This document shows, in pieces, positions 1 through 7,729 of a DNA stretch of 64,000 nt. The position numbers were made by a program, and so were the translations under genes. Source of the DNA: Nonomuraea gerenzanensis (GTDB lineage Bacteria > Actinomycetota > Actinomycetes > Streptosporangiales > Streptosporangiaceae); assembly GCF_020215645.1 (NCBI RefSeq), contig NZ_CP084058.1, forward strand, positions 2,232,001 through 2,296,000, read 5' to 3'. Position 1 is the first letter of the stretch, and every line of letters starts with the position of its first letter. Under the pieces are notes generated by a model, which worked only from the letters and a program-made list of their open reading frames with translations, was not told where the DNA came from and made no database searches.

Positions 1-375
1 GTGCCCCGGGCCGGGGACGTGGCGGTCATCCGTACGGGCTGGCCGGTGGTGTGGGAGCGCTCGCGCGAGGAGTACTGGTCCGGCCAGCCGGGCCTGTCGG
101 CGGAGGCGGGGCGGTGGCTGGCGGCGCACGACGTGGCGGCCGTGGCCTCGGACAACGCCGCCATCGGCGGGCTCGACGCGCGCGGCCTAGCCGCCGAGCC
201 GGTCGAGGACGACCTGCACCTGCTGCTGCTCCACCGGCACGGCATCCACCTGATCGAGATGCTGTGGCTGGAGGAGCTGGCAGCGGCGGGGCGGACGGAG
301 TTCGTGTTCGTGGCGGCGCCGCTGCGGATCGAGGGCGGCACCGGCAGCCCGCTCACCCCGCTCGCCATCCTCTGA
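1..375 (+). CDS. Cyclase-family hydrolase, C-terminal part (cut by window edge)
   Basis: C-terminal part of a cyclase-family protein (kynurenine-formamidase-like fold, PF04199). The frame is open to the left edge, so the true start lies outside and the GTG at base 1 need not be a start. About 124 residues are present. The segment HLIEMLWLEELAAAG, the strand FVFVAAPLRI and the Gly-rich tail ending in LTPLAIL are typical of the end of these metal-dependent amide or ester hydrolases. The N-terminal HxGTHxDxPxH metal site of the family is not in the window, so activity and substrate cannot be judged. It is convergent with the P450 gene, 9 bases away. Confidence 0.75.
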   Translation: MPRAGDVAVIRTGWPVVWERSREEYWSGQPGLSAEAGRWLAAHDVAAVASDNAAIGGLDARGLAAEPVEDDLHLLLLHRHGIHLIEMLWLEELAAAGRTEFVFVAAPLRIEGGTGSPLTPLAIL

Positions 376-384
376 CCTGTGCCC

Positions 385-1524
385 TCAGCCCCAGGTGACC
401 GGCAGGCACGTGACGCCGAACACCGCGGCGTCCTGCTTCAGCGGCACCCGCGCCGCCGGGACGGCGAGCCGCAGGCCGGGGAAGCGCTCGAACAGCGCGC
501 CGTAGCCGACGCGCAGCTCGATCCTGGCCAGTTGCTGCCCCAGGCACTGGTGCACGCCGTGCCCGAAGGACAGGTGCCTGCGGGCCTCCTCGCGGCCGGG
601 GTCGAGTGCGTCCGGGTTCGCGAACGCGGCCGGGTCGCGGTTGATCACCGGCACGGACAGCGCGACGGTCTCGCCCGCGCGCACCAGCACGCCCGCCACC
701 TCGACGTCCTCCCGGGCGGCCCTGCTCGGCGCGCCGAACTGCACGATCGCCAGCCAGCGCAGCAGCTCCTCCACCAGGCCCTCCTCGTAGGGCAGCCCCT
801 GCTCCAGCAGGGCGAGGACGCCGAGGGCCAGCATGTTCGCGGTGGTCTCGTGGCCCGCCACCAGCAGCAGCATCGCCACGTTGATCAGCTCCTCGTCGGT
901 GAGCTCGCCGAGCAGACCGCTGATCAGGTCGTCGCCCGGCTCGGCGTGCTTGCGCCGTATCAGCTCACCCAGATAACCCGCCAGGTCGGCGGACGCCCCC
1001 GCCACGTCGCCGTCCGCCGTGACGAGCTGGAGGCTGCGGGACTGGAAGAATTCATGATCCGCGTACGGCACCCCGAGCAGCTCACAGATGACCATCGACG
1101 GGATCGGCAGCGCGTAGGCGCTGACGAGGTCCACCGGTGGCCCCGCCGCCGCCATGGCGTCCAGGTGGCCGGCGGCGATGCGCTCGATGCGTGGCTCCAG
1201 CAGGCGCATGCGGCGCAGCGTGAACTGGCCGGTGAGCAGGCGGCGATAACGCGTGTGCTCGGGCGGGTCCATGGCGCCGAAGAAGCCCGGGGGAGCGGGG
1301 CGTCCTGTCTCGCCCGGTGTGGTGAACCGCACGGCGGCGTGCTTGAGCTCCCGCCGTGCGCTGAACCTGGGGTCGCCGAGCACCGCCCTGGCCGCCTCGG
1401 CCGTGGTGGCCAGCCAGCCCACATGGCCGTCGGCGAACTCCAGCCTGCTCATCGCGGGCAGGCCGCGCAGCTCGGCGGGCGGGTCGAAGGGGCATCGCGG
1501 GTCACGGGTCGTGGGAAGTCGCAT
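385..1524 (-). CDS. Cytochrome P450
   Basis: Soluble bacterial cytochrome P450, 379 residues, a haem monooxygenase that needs a ferredoxin and reductase not encoded nearby. The signatures are clear: I-helix AGHETT at 223-228, ExxR as ELLR at about 253-256, and the haem loop FGHGVHQCLG at 320-329 with the ligand Cys327. The protein begins directly with the usual proline-rich entry (RDPRCPFDPPAEL), so the ATG at 1524 is a good start. It diverges from a TetR-family gene, and a perfect inverted repeat at 1530-1545 sits 6 bases upstream of the start, so it is probably repressed by that regulator. The substrate is unknown; the length and the CLGQQLARIE ending of the haem region resemble actinobacterial CYP105/107-type enzymes. 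Confidence 0.95.
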   Translation of the reverse strand: MRLPTTRDPRCPFDPPAELRGLPAMSRLEFADGHVGWLATTAEAARAVLGDPRFSARRELKHAAVRFTTPGETGRPAPPGFFGAMDPPEHTRYRRLLTGQFTLRRMRLLEPRIERIAAGHLDAMAAAGPPVDLVSAYALPIPSMVICELLGVPYADHEFFQSRSLQLVTADGDVAGASADLAGYLGELIRRKHAEPGDDLISGLLGELTDEELINVAMLLLVAGHETTANMLALGVLALLEQGLPYEEGLVEELLRWLAIVQFGAPSRAAREDVEVAGVLVRAGETVALSVPVINRDPAAFANPDALDPGREEARRHLSFGHGVHQCLGQQLARIELRVGYGALFERFPGLRLAVPAARVPLKQDAAVFGVTCLPVTWG

Positions 1525-1529
1525 GATTA

Positions 1530-1545
1530 TGAGAGTAGACTCTCA
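1530..1545. promoter_or_regulatory. Palindromic operator between P450 and TetR genes
   Basis: TGAGAGTAGACTCTCA: 7-base perfect arms with a 2-base centre, in the divergent intergenic region and only 6 bases before the P450 start. This size and position suit a TetR-family dimer that represses P450 and perhaps itself. Binding is inferred. Confidence 0.65.
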
Positions 1546-1622
1546 AAAGAAGGTTGTATAGCAAATGGTGAGGATCTCCTTGAAGTGGACGCGGGCCGCC
1601 GTACCCCCGAGAATGCGGAGAC

Positions 1623-2216
1623 ATGAGTGATCGACCGGGCCTGCGCGAGCGGAAGAAGGCCAAGACGAGGGCGCTGATCCAGAAGGAGGCGCTGCGGCTG
1701 TTCCGCCTGCAGGGGTACACCGCCACGACGGTCGAGCAGATCGCGGAGGCGGCCGAGGTGGCGCCCAGCACGGTCTTCCGCTACTTCGCCACGAAGGAGG
1801 ACCTGGTGATCGTCGACCAGTTCCCGCCCTTCGTGGAGGCGCTCGACCAGGTGCCGCCCGACGTGCCCCCCGTGCGGGCCGTGCGCCTGGCCATGCGGGC
1901 CATGATCGAGGCGCAGACCCCGGAGGAGCGCGCGGACAGCCTGGAGCGCGAGCTGCTCATGCTCACGGTGCCCGAGCTGTGGGCGGCCAGCGTCGCGAAC
2001 GTGACCGCCGTCGCCACCACCCTGCGCGACCGGCTCGCGGCCCGCGAGGGGCGGCCCGCCGACGACCCGGGGATCCGCAACGTCACGGGGGCCGTCATGG
2101 GCGTCATGGTGGGGGTCTGGGCCGAGTGGGTGAAGGACCGCGACCTCGACGCGCCGGCCCGCCTCGACGAGGCCCTCGCCCACCTGGAGGCGGGCCTGCC
2201 CCTGCCCCGCCCGTGA
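1623..2216 (+). CDS. TetR-family transcriptional regulator
   Basis: TetR-type repressor, 197 residues. Residues 8-65 form the DNA-binding domain (RERKKAKTRALIQKEALRLF, then TTVEQIAEAAEVAPSTVFRYF with the usual HTH and FRYFATKEDL edge). The rest is a helical ligand domain with no recognisable pocket signature. The final GVWAEWVKDRDLDAPARLDEALAHLE helix resembles the MftR-like C-terminal group (inference). The gene diverges from the P450 gene, so that gene and itself are the likely targets, through the palindrome at 1530-1545. Its stop codon is part of a hairpin shared with the convergent ligase gene. Confidence 0.9.
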   Translation: MSDRPGLRERKKAKTRALIQKEALRLFRLQGYTATTVEQIAEAAEVAPSTVFRYFATKEDLVIVDQFPPFVEALDQVPPDVPPVRAVRLAMRAMIEAQTPEERADSLERELLMLTVPELWAASVANVTAVATTLRDRLAAREGRPADDPGIRNVTGAVMGVMVGVWAEWVKDRDLDAPARLDEALAHLEAGLPLPRP

Positions 2217-2234
2217 TCAGGCGCCCCCTGATCA
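2214..2234. terminator. Bidirectional hairpin containing both stop codons
   Basis: Arms TGATCAGG and CCTGATCA form a perfect 8-base stem with a CGCCC loop. The TGA of the TetR gene is the first three bases, and the stop of the convergent ligase gene is the last three on the other strand. There is no T tract, so it is a hairpin end for both transcripts rather than a classical intrinsic terminator. Confidence 0.6.
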
Positions 2235-3716
2235 GCTTCCCGGGTAGTTGCCTCCGCCGTGCGCCGCGTCGAGGGCGTCGTAGTCGGGGGTGAATCCGCG
2301 CTTCGGGACGGCGTCCACGAAGGTCACGTGCCGCGGCTTCTTGTACGACGCCAGCAGCCCCTTGACGTGCTCGACCAGCTCGTCCTCCGAGACGCCGGCC
2401 CCCGGCTTCAGCGCCACGACGGCCTTGACCGCCTGGTGCCAGTCGGGATCGGGCACGCCGATGACGGCGGCGTCGGCCACGGCGGGATGGGCCTTCAGCG
2501 CCCGCTCCACCTCGGCCGGATAGACGTTCTCCGCCCCCGTTTTGATCATCCTGAGCTTGGGCCCGATGAAGGTGATGGTGCCGTCGGGCTCGCGCCGGCC
2601 GAGGTCGCCGGTGTGGTGCCAGCCGTGAGCCGTCTTTTCCGCATTTAAGTCGGGCCGGGCGAAATATCCGGAAAAGAGGGTCTTGCCGCGCGCACAGATC
2701 TCCCCGGTCTCACCCGCCGGCACCTCGCTCCCGTCCGGACCGAGGATGCGCACCTGCACCAGCGGCGACGGCCGCCCGGCGAACCCGGCCCCGCCCTCCG
2801 CCAGCCCTAGGAACGTGAGCATCCCGCCCACCTCGGTCTGCCCGTACCCGCCCATCTTGGACCGGCACCAGGGCGAGTCGTCCACGGTGATCATGTCGTC
2901 CCACTCGGCGGAGTGGGCCACGAACCGCAGCGACGACAGGTCGTACTTGCCGCCCGCGTTCGCCTTCGCCACCGCGTCGATCATCCCCCCGAACAGGAAC
3001 GCCTGCGTCACCCGCTCGGCGTCCACCAGCCGGCACACCTCCTCGGGGTCGAAGGCGGGGGTGAACACGTTCGTGCCGCCGATCTGCAGCGTGGCCAGGC
3101 AGAACATCATCGTGCCCACGTGGAAGAGCGGCCCGTTGTTGAGGAAGGTGAACCCGGGCTCCATCTGCCGCACGACCAGCAGGGACGTGGCGTGCGCGAC
3201 GAGCGCGGCGCTGCTGAGCAGGGCGGCGTTCGGCCGGCCCGCGAAGGCGGCGGTGTAGAGGGCCAGCACCGGCTCGGTGTCGGCGACCTGGGCGAACTCC
3301 CGTACGGAAGCCCCGGCGATCAGCCGCTCGTACTCCTCGCCCGCCTGGATCCAGCTCGCCTCGCGCAGCGGGGCGACCGGCTCGGAGTGCTCCCAGAAGA
3401 CGGCCGAGGGCGTGAGGTCTCCGAGGACGAAGCGCAGCTCGTCCTCGGACTGCCGCCAGTTCGCCGGGCAGAACACGGCGCCCAGCCTGGAGCAGGCGAG
3501 CAGCAGCTCCAGCACCGCGGACGCGTTCTGCCCCAGCCACAGCACCCGGTCGCCGGCGGACACGCCCAGCCCGTCCAGGGCGGCGGCCAGGCGGCTCACC
3601 CGCTCGTCCAGCTCGGGGTAGGTGAGCCGGATCTCCCCGTCCACCACCGCGGTGACCTGGGGGCGGCTGCGGGCGTGGTCGGCGAGCACGTCCGACAGAG
3701 TCAGGCTGTGGATCAT
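2232..3716 (-). CDS. AMP-binding acyl-CoA synthetase-like protein with altered active-site motifs
   Basis: ANL-superfamily adenylate-forming protein, 494 residues, full length for the family. Recognisable blocks are the N-terminal LTYPELDERVSRLAAAL, the GYGQTEVGG motif, the YFARPDLNAEKTAHGWHHTGDLG hinge region and the C-terminal ENVYPAEVERAL subdomain. Two usual catalytic features are missing: the phosphate-binding loop normally YTSGTTGxPKG reads YTAAFAGRPNA (about 154-164), without its lysine, and the C-terminal lysine motif (usually PRTxxGK) is replaced by PKRGFTPDYDAL. It may belong to a divergent subfamily, or have lost thioester-forming activity. It overlaps the upstream luciferase-like gene by ATGA, so the two are translationally coupled and share the KstR2-type operator at 4801. 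Confidence 0.85.
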   Translation of the reverse strand: MIHSLTLSDVLADHARSRPQVTAVVDGEIRLTYPELDERVSRLAAALDGLGVSAGDRVLWLGQNASAVLELLLACSRLGAVFCPANWRQSEDELRFVLGDLTPSAVFWEHSEPVAPLREASWIQAGEEYERLIAGASVREFAQVADTEPVLALYTAAFAGRPNAALLSSAALVAHATSLLVVRQMEPGFTFLNNGPLFHVGTMMFCLATLQIGGTNVFTPAFDPEEVCRLVDAERVTQAFLFGGMIDAVAKANAGGKYDLSSLRFVAHSAEWDDMITVDDSPWCRSKMGGYGQTEVGGMLTFLGLAEGGAGFAGRPSPLVQVRILGPDGSEVPAGETGEICARGKTLFSGYFARPDLNAEKTAHGWHHTGDLGRREPDGTITFIGPKLRMIKTGAENVYPAEVERALKAHPAVADAAVIGVPDPDWHQAVKAVVALKPGAGVSEDELVEHVKGLLASYKKPRHVTFVDAVPKRGFTPDYDALDAAHGGGNYPGS

Positions 3717-4777
3717 CGTGCGCCTCCGAAGGCAGGCATGACCTCGGTCGCGAAGAAGCGCATGACCCGCTTCATCTCCTCCAGCGGCATCGGCCGGGTG
3801 CTGCCGAAGTCGCACAGCAGGTCGGTGAACCCGGCGTCCCGCAGCAGGGAGATCTGCTCGATCACCCGCGCCGGGTCGCCGATCACCTCCAGCTGCTCCC
3901 ACCGGAAGTCGGCGGAGAGCGTGCCGCCCTTGAGGTAACGGTCCTGGTAGTACTCGAAGCCCTGGGCGGCCCTGCCCGTCCTGGGGTCGATGGGCGCGCT
4001 GCGCTCGTTGAAGATGCGCGAGCGGTCGAACGACGCCTCGAACCGCTCCTGGTCCGCGCGGGCCTGCTCCAGGGTGGGGGCGACGTACACGCTGCGGGCC
4101 ACCACCAGGTCGGCGTGACCGGTGTGCCCGGCCTGCGCGGCCGTCTCCCGCCAGGTCTCGGCCGCCTTGACGACCTTCCTGAACGGCGCCGCCGGGTCGG
4201 CCAGGATGGGCAGGCCGCGCTCGGCGTACATGGTCACGGTCTCGGGCGAGACGGCCGCCACGTGCAGGGGCGGATGCGGGGTCTGCAGCGGCCTGGGCAC
4301 CAGCGACACCTCGGCGCCGGTCCGGTAGAACTTGCCCTCGTGCTGGTACGCCTCCTGCGTCCAGAGCCCGACGATCACCTCCAGCGCCTCGTTGAACCGG
4401 TCGCGCGCCTCCGCCAGGTCGATCCCGAACCCCTCGAACTCGAAGCTCTGGTACCCCCGCCCGATCCCGAGGTCCAGCCGGCCGCCCGACAGCACGTCCA
4501 CCTGCGCGGCCTCCTCGGCGACGTGCACCGGGTTGTGCAGCGGCAGCACGACGATGCCGGTGCCGAGCCTGATCCGGCTGGTCCGGGCGGCGGCGTGGGC
4601 GAGCATGGTGAACAGGTTCGGCACGACCCCGTAGTCCCTGAAGTGGTGCTCGGCCAGCCGTACCCCGTCGAACCCCAGCTCCTCGGCCAGTCCGATGAGC
4701 TCCAAATGGTAGTCGTAGACGTCCTTGAAGCTCTGCCCGTCGAACCGGTGGAAGAGATGGAAGGTCGAGAACTTCAT
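3713..4777 (-). CDS. LLM-class flavin-dependent oxidoreductase
   Basis: Luciferase-like monooxygenase family protein (F420- or FMN-dependent TIM barrel), 354 residues. MKFSTFHLF at the start, GFDGVRLAEHHF at about 38-49, RLGTGIVVLPLHNPVHVAEE and the DVLSGGRLDLGIGRGY block are family hallmarks. The ATG at 4777 is preferred to a longer in-frame start because a GAGGGG ribosome site lies upstream and homologues begin with MKFS. It is the first gene of a two-gene operon with the ligase-like gene and has a perfect palindromic KstR2-type operator 24 bases upstream. If it uses FMNH2, the KstR2-linked flavin reductase at 59088-59714 could supply it (inference). The substrate is unknown; a role in steroid or terpenoid ring oxidation is suggested only by regulation. 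Confidence 0.9.
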   Translation of the reverse strand: MKFSTFHLFHRFDGQSFKDVYDYHLELIGLAEELGFDGVRLAEHHFRDYGVVPNLFTMLAHAAARTSRIRLGTGIVVLPLHNPVHVAEEAAQVDVLSGGRLDLGIGRGYQSFEFEGFGIDLAEARDRFNEALEVIVGLWTQEAYQHEGKFYRTGAEVSLVPRPLQTPHPPLHVAAVSPETVTMYAERGLPILADPAAPFRKVVKAAETWRETAAQAGHTGHADLVVARSVYVAPTLEQARADQERFEASFDRSRIFNERSAPIDPRTGRAAQGFEYYQDRYLKGGTLSADFRWEQLEVIGDPARVIEQISLLRDAGFTDLLCDFGSTRPMPLEEMKRVMRFFATEVMPAFGGAR

Positions 4778-4800
4778 GCGGCAACCCCTCAGCAGGTAAA

Positions 4801-4816
4801 CCAAGCGCTCGCTTGG
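4801..4816. promoter_or_regulatory. KstR2-type operator A
   Basis: CCAAGCGCTCGCTTGG, a perfect palindrome (7-base arms, CT centre) and 15 of 16 bases of the window consensus CCAAGCGCTTGCTTGG. It sits 24 bases upstream of the luciferase-like gene on the minus strand. It fits the mycobacterial KstR2 motif AnCAAGnnCTTGnT with one mismatch in the core. Confidence 0.75.
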
Positions 4817-4832
4817 GAGCGTATCAGCCGAA

Positions 4833-4846
4833 ATGCGGTTCCGCAT
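4833..4846. promoter_or_regulatory. Palindrome upstream of the phosphotransferase gene
   Basis: ATGCGGTTCCGCAT, 6-base perfect arms around TT, between the divergent luciferase-like and phosphotransferase genes, 17 bases before the TAGCGT -10 box of the latter. A possible operator; no candidate regulator is adjacent. Confidence 0.4.
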
Positions 4847-4874
4847 CACCGCAGGGTGCCCCTAGCGTGTCCGT

Positions 4875-5405
4875 GTGACGCAAGTGATCGTGTTGAACGG
4901 CGGATCGAGCGCGGGCAAGTCGTCGATGGCCAGGAGCCTGCAGGCCGTCCTGCCCGAGCCGTGGCTCAGCATCTCCATCGACGACCTCGTGGATGCGATG
5001 CCCGCGGCCATGCAGGCCGTGGACACCGGCATCGAGATCACCTCCGACGGCGAGGTGAATGTGGGGCCCGACTTCAGGAGGCTGCAACTGGCCTGGCGGG
5101 AGGGGATCGCCGCGATGGCCCGCGCGGGCGCTCCGGTCATCGTCGACGACGTCTTCCTCGGCGGGCCCTCGTCCCAGAAGGAGTGGCGGGAAGTGCTCTC
5201 GGGCCTGGACGTGCTGTGGGTCGGCGTCAGGTGCGACAGCGCGGTGGCCGCCGAGCGCGAGCTGGCCCGGCAGGACCGCCCCCAGGGCATGGCCGAGCTG
5301 CAGGCCGAGGTGGTCCACCAGGGCGTGCGCTACGACGTGGAGGTGGACACCACGCACGCGGCCGCCCTGGAGTGCGCGCGGACGGTCGCCGCGCACGTCC
5401 GGTAG
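4875..5405 (+). CDS. Chloramphenicol 3-O-phosphotransferase-like kinase
   Basis: Small P-loop kinase of the chloramphenicol phosphotransferase family (PF07931), 176 residues, close to the usual 178. It has the Walker [10 protein letters not shown] at 8-16, [10 protein letters not shown] with the candidate catalytic Asp at about 36-37, IVDDVFLGG near 96, and the VLWVGVRCD strand followed by the basic lid. These blocks and the [12 protein letters not shown] ending match the Streptomyces venezuelae self-resistance enzyme closely, as I remember that sequence. Phosphorylation of chloramphenicol is therefore likely but not proven. The start is GTG at 4875, 6 bases after TAGCGT, which looks leaderless. 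No chloramphenicol biosynthesis genes are nearby, so it would be a stand-alone resistance or housekeeping kinase. Confidence 0.88.
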   Translation: MTQVIVLNGGSSAGKSSMARSLQAVLPEPWLSISIDDLVDAMPAAMQAVDTGIEITSDGEVNVGPDFRRLQLAWREGIAAMARAGAPVIVDDVFLGGPSSQKEWREVLSGLDVLWVGVRCDSAVAAERELARQDRPQGMAELQAEVVHQGVRYDVEVDTTHAAALECARTVAAHVR

Positions 5406-5408
5406 GGA

Positions 5409-6596
5409 TCAGTCGCGGCTCGCGACGAGGCTGCCCGCGCCGGCGGGCTGCGCGGCCCCGCCGCCCGAGGGCCGTACGACGCGGGCCAGCAGCGTCATCG
5501 TCGCCACCACGCAGGTGATCATCATGAACGCGGCCGGGTAGGACAGCGTGCCGGCCAGCCAGCCGGTGACCGGCGGCGCGATCATGCCCGACATGTAGGT
5601 GATCGTGGCCACCCCGGTCACCCCCTCGCTGGCGTTCGTCCCCGTGTTGCCCGCCGCCGCCAGCACCAGCGGCATGACCACGGCCACCCCCAGCCCGATC
5701 AGCGCGAACCCGGCCACGCCGAGCGCGGGCGTGCGGGCCGTCACCACGGCGACGCCGCCGAGCACCGCCACGATCCCGCCGACCCGGACGGTCCGCACGG
5801 GGCCGAGCAGCCGGATCACCCGGTCGCCCAGCAGGCGGGTGCCCGCCATGCAGAGCATGAGGACGGTGTAGCCGGCGGCGGCCACGCCCGGCCCCGCGTC
5901 GGTGACGTGCGTCAGGTAGACGGCGGCCCAGTTCGCGCTGGCGCCCTCGGCGAACACGGCACAGAAGCCGACCAGGCCGAGCGGCAGGATCGCCCGCGAC
6001 GGCAGCGCGAAACGGCGCGGCGCGGGGGCGTCCTGGGTCGTGCCGGGGGCGGCGTCGTCCCTGAGCAGGCCGCGCCCGGCCAGCCCGAGCACGACGAGCA
6101 GGACGGCGGCGGCCACGCCGAGGTGGATCCTGGCGTCGACGCCGGACTGCGCGGCCAGGGTGCCGACGGCGCCGGCGGCCAGGCTGCCCACCGCCCACAT
6201 GCCGTGCAGCCCGGACATGACGGAGCGGCCGAGCCGCCGTTCGAGCACGACGGCATGGGCGTTCATCGTGATGTCGGACATCCCCGCGCCCACCCCCGAC
6301 AGGAAGAACACGGCGAACAACCAGGCGGGCGACGGCGCGAGCGCGGGCAGGGCCAGGATCACGCACCACGCCGCGAGTAAGGCGCGGGTGGCGGCACGGC
6401 TGCCGAACCGGTACGCCACCCGCCCGGCCATCGGCATGCCGATGAACGCGCCGATCGGCGGGCAGAGCAGCGCCAGGCCGAGGGTGCGCGGGTCGAGGGC
6501 CAGGTGCTCCTGGATCCACGGGATGCGCGTGGACACGGTGCCCGCGACGGCTCCGTGCACGGCGAAGACAACGGCGATCGCACGATGGTGACTCAT
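5409..6596 (-). CDS. MFS transporter
   Basis: Major facilitator protein of 395 residues with about 12 hydrophobic segments and a central cytoplasmic loop (residues about 178-205). It resembles YbjJ-type exporters: VSTRIPWIQEHLALDPRTLG near the N-terminus, the AGRVAYRFGSR loop after segment 2 corresponding to motif A, and a repeated conserved stretch at EGASANWAAVYL. Substrate unknown. It diverges from the ROK-family gene at 6670, and the space between them holds two identical-pattern operators, so it is probably controlled by that regulator. The N-terminus begins MSHHRAIAVVFAVHG at the ATG next to the operators. Confidence 0.9.
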   Translation of the reverse strand: MSHHRAIAVVFAVHGAVAGTVSTRIPWIQEHLALDPRTLGLALLCPPIGAFIGMPMAGRVAYRFGSRAATRALLAAWCVILALPALAPSPAWLFAVFFLSGVGAGMSDITMNAHAVVLERRLGRSVMSGLHGMWAVGSLAAGAVGTLAAQSGVDARIHLGVAAAVLLVVLGLAGRGLLRDDAAPGTTQDAPAPRRFALPSRAILPLGLVGFCAVFAEGASANWAAVYLTHVTDAGPGVAAAGYTVLMLCMAGTRLLGDRVIRLLGPVRTVRVGGIVAVLGGVAVVTARTPALGVAGFALIGLGVAVVMPLVLAAAGNTGTNASEGVTGVATITYMSGMIAPPVTGWLAGTLSYPAAFMMITCVVATMTLLARVVRPSGGGAAQPAGAGSLVASRD

Positions 6597-6609
6597 GTGT
6601 CAGAAACTA

Positions 6610-6626
6610 TCAGGCAGGCTTCCTGA
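6610..6626. promoter_or_regulatory. ROK operator, copy 1
   Basis: TCAGGCAGG then CTT then CCTGA: inverted TCAGG/CCTGA arms, 13 bases upstream of the MFS start. It is a near-copy of the site at 6640, exactly 30 bases away, about three DNA turns. Binding by the adjacent ROK protein is inferred. Confidence 0.65.
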
Positions 6627-6639
6627 TGAAAAGAGAGTT

Positions 6640-6656
6640 TCAGGCAGGGACCCTGA
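6640..6656. promoter_or_regulatory. ROK operator, copy 2
   Basis: TCAGGCAGGGACCCTGA; the inner CAGGG-A-CCCTG is itself a perfect palindrome. It lies next to the TAATAT -10 box (6658-6663) of the leaderless ROK gene, so occupancy would repress that gene, while copy 1 covers the MFS promoter. Confidence 0.65.
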
Positions 6657-6669
6657 CTAATATGGGAGC

Positions 6670-7686
6670 GTGAAGACCGCGACCCCCGCCATGGCCCGTG
6701 CGATCAACGACCGGCTGGCCCTCGACCTGCTCCTCGACCGCGGCCCCCTCACCGCGCCCCAGCTCCGCGAGCTGACCGGCCTGTCCAGACCGACCGTGTC
6801 CGACCTGATCGAGCGCCTCACGCAGGGCGGGCTGATCGAGGTCACGGGTGAGTCCGGCGAGGACCGGCGGGGGCCGAACGCCCGCGTCTACGGGCTGGTG
6901 GCGGGCCGCGCCCACGTGGCGGGGGTGGACCTGCGGCGCGAGACGATCTCCGTGGCCGTCGCCGACATCACCGGGCGGACGGTGGGCAGCCGCACCCGGC
7001 CGGTCGGCGGCGACCTGGTGGACCTCGTGGCCGAGGTCGTCGCGGAGGCCGCGGGGGAGCGGGCGGTCGACACGGTCGTGGTCGGCGCCCCCGGGCTGGT
7101 CGCGCCGCGCGACGGCGAGCTGGTGTCGTCCAACGACGTGCCCGGATGGCGCACCGGGCTGGTGCCGGCCTGGAGCGAGCGGCTGGGCGTGCCGGTGACC
7201 CTGGAGAACGAGGTCAACCTGGCCGCCATCGCCGAGCTGCGCACCGGAGCCGCGCAGGGCGCCGAGGACTTCGTGCTCATGTGGGTGGGCGACGGCGTGG
7301 GCGCGGCGGTCGTGCTCGGCGGCCGACTGCGGCGCGGGGTGTCGGGCGGTGCGGGGGAGGTCGGGTTCCTCCAGGTGGACGGCACGGCGTTCTGCAACCT
7401 GGTGACCGAGAGCGTGGCGCGCGACCTCGGCCGCGGTGAGTTCGCCGCGCGCCTGGCCAAGGGCGCCTTCGCGTTCGTCACGCTCCTCGACCCCGGCCTC
7501 GTCGTGCTGGGCGGGGAGGCGGGGCAGGCGGGCGGCGACGGGCTGGCCGCCGAGGTCGCCGCCCGGCTACGGGAGCTGGCGCCCGCGCCGACCGAGGTGC
7601 GGGCCAGCACCGTGGCGGGCAACGCGGTGCTGCAGGGCGCCGTGCTCACGGCACTCGACCAGGCCCGCGACCACGTTTTCGGCTGA
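6670..7686 (+). CDS. ROK-family transcriptional regulator
   Basis: ROK repressor of 338 residues. Residues 8-60 form a winged helix (MARAINDRLALDLLLDRG, then LTAPQLRELTGLSRPTVSDL). From about 80 an actin-like sugar-kinase fold follows (VAGVDLRRETISVAVADITG, GAPGLVAPRDG, ENEVNLAAIAEL, GDGVGAAVVLGG, GGAGEVGFLQVDG). The zinc motif usual in ROK proteins (CxCGxxGC) is absent after GEVG, so it may not bind zinc there. The start is GTG at 6670, 6 bases after a TAATAT -10 box (leaderless). It diverges from an MFS gene with paired operators between, pointing to sugar- or effector-controlled efflux or uptake. Effector unknown. Confidence 0.92.
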   Translation: MKTATPAMARAINDRLALDLLLDRGPLTAPQLRELTGLSRPTVSDLIERLTQGGLIEVTGESGEDRRGPNARVYGLVAGRAHVAGVDLRRETISVAVADITGRTVGSRTRPVGGDLVDLVAEVVAEAAGERAVDTVVVGAPGLVAPRDGELVSSNDVPGWRTGLVPAWSERLGVPVTLENEVNLAAIAELRTGAAQGAEDFVLMWVGDGVGAAVVLGGRLRRGVSGGAGEVGFLQVDGTAFCNLVTESVARDLGRGEFAARLAKGAFAFVTLLDPGLVVLGGEAGQAGGDGLAAEVAARLRELAPAPTEVRASTVAGNAVLQGAVLTALDQARDHVFG

Positions 7687-7689
7687 CGA

Positions 7690-7703
7690 TGAGAGCGCTC
7701 TCA
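7690..7703. promoter_or_regulatory. Perfect palindrome TGAGAGCGCTCTCA between convergent genes
   Basis: A 14-base perfect palindrome of the LacI-family operator type (CG at the centre, GAGCGCTC core), yet it lies 3 bases after the ROK stop and 27 before the histidine kinase stop, where no promoter is expected. It may instead fold as a short hairpin at the gene end. See findings. Confidence 0.45.
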
Positions 7704-7729
7704 ACCGCGGTGCCCCCGGTAGTGCGCGA

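Noticed and set aside
385..1626. Long plus-strand frame opposite the P450 gene
   Set aside because: Antisense shadow caused by high GC; no conserved motifs.
2232..4777. The ligase-like gene as fadD3
   Set aside because: Its motif set and neighbours differ from FadD3 and it lacks the catalytic lysine that FadD3 keeps.
7690..7703. TGAGAGCGCTCTCA as a simple terminator
   Set aside because: Six-base stem, no loop and no T tract; kept as an unassigned palindrome instead.
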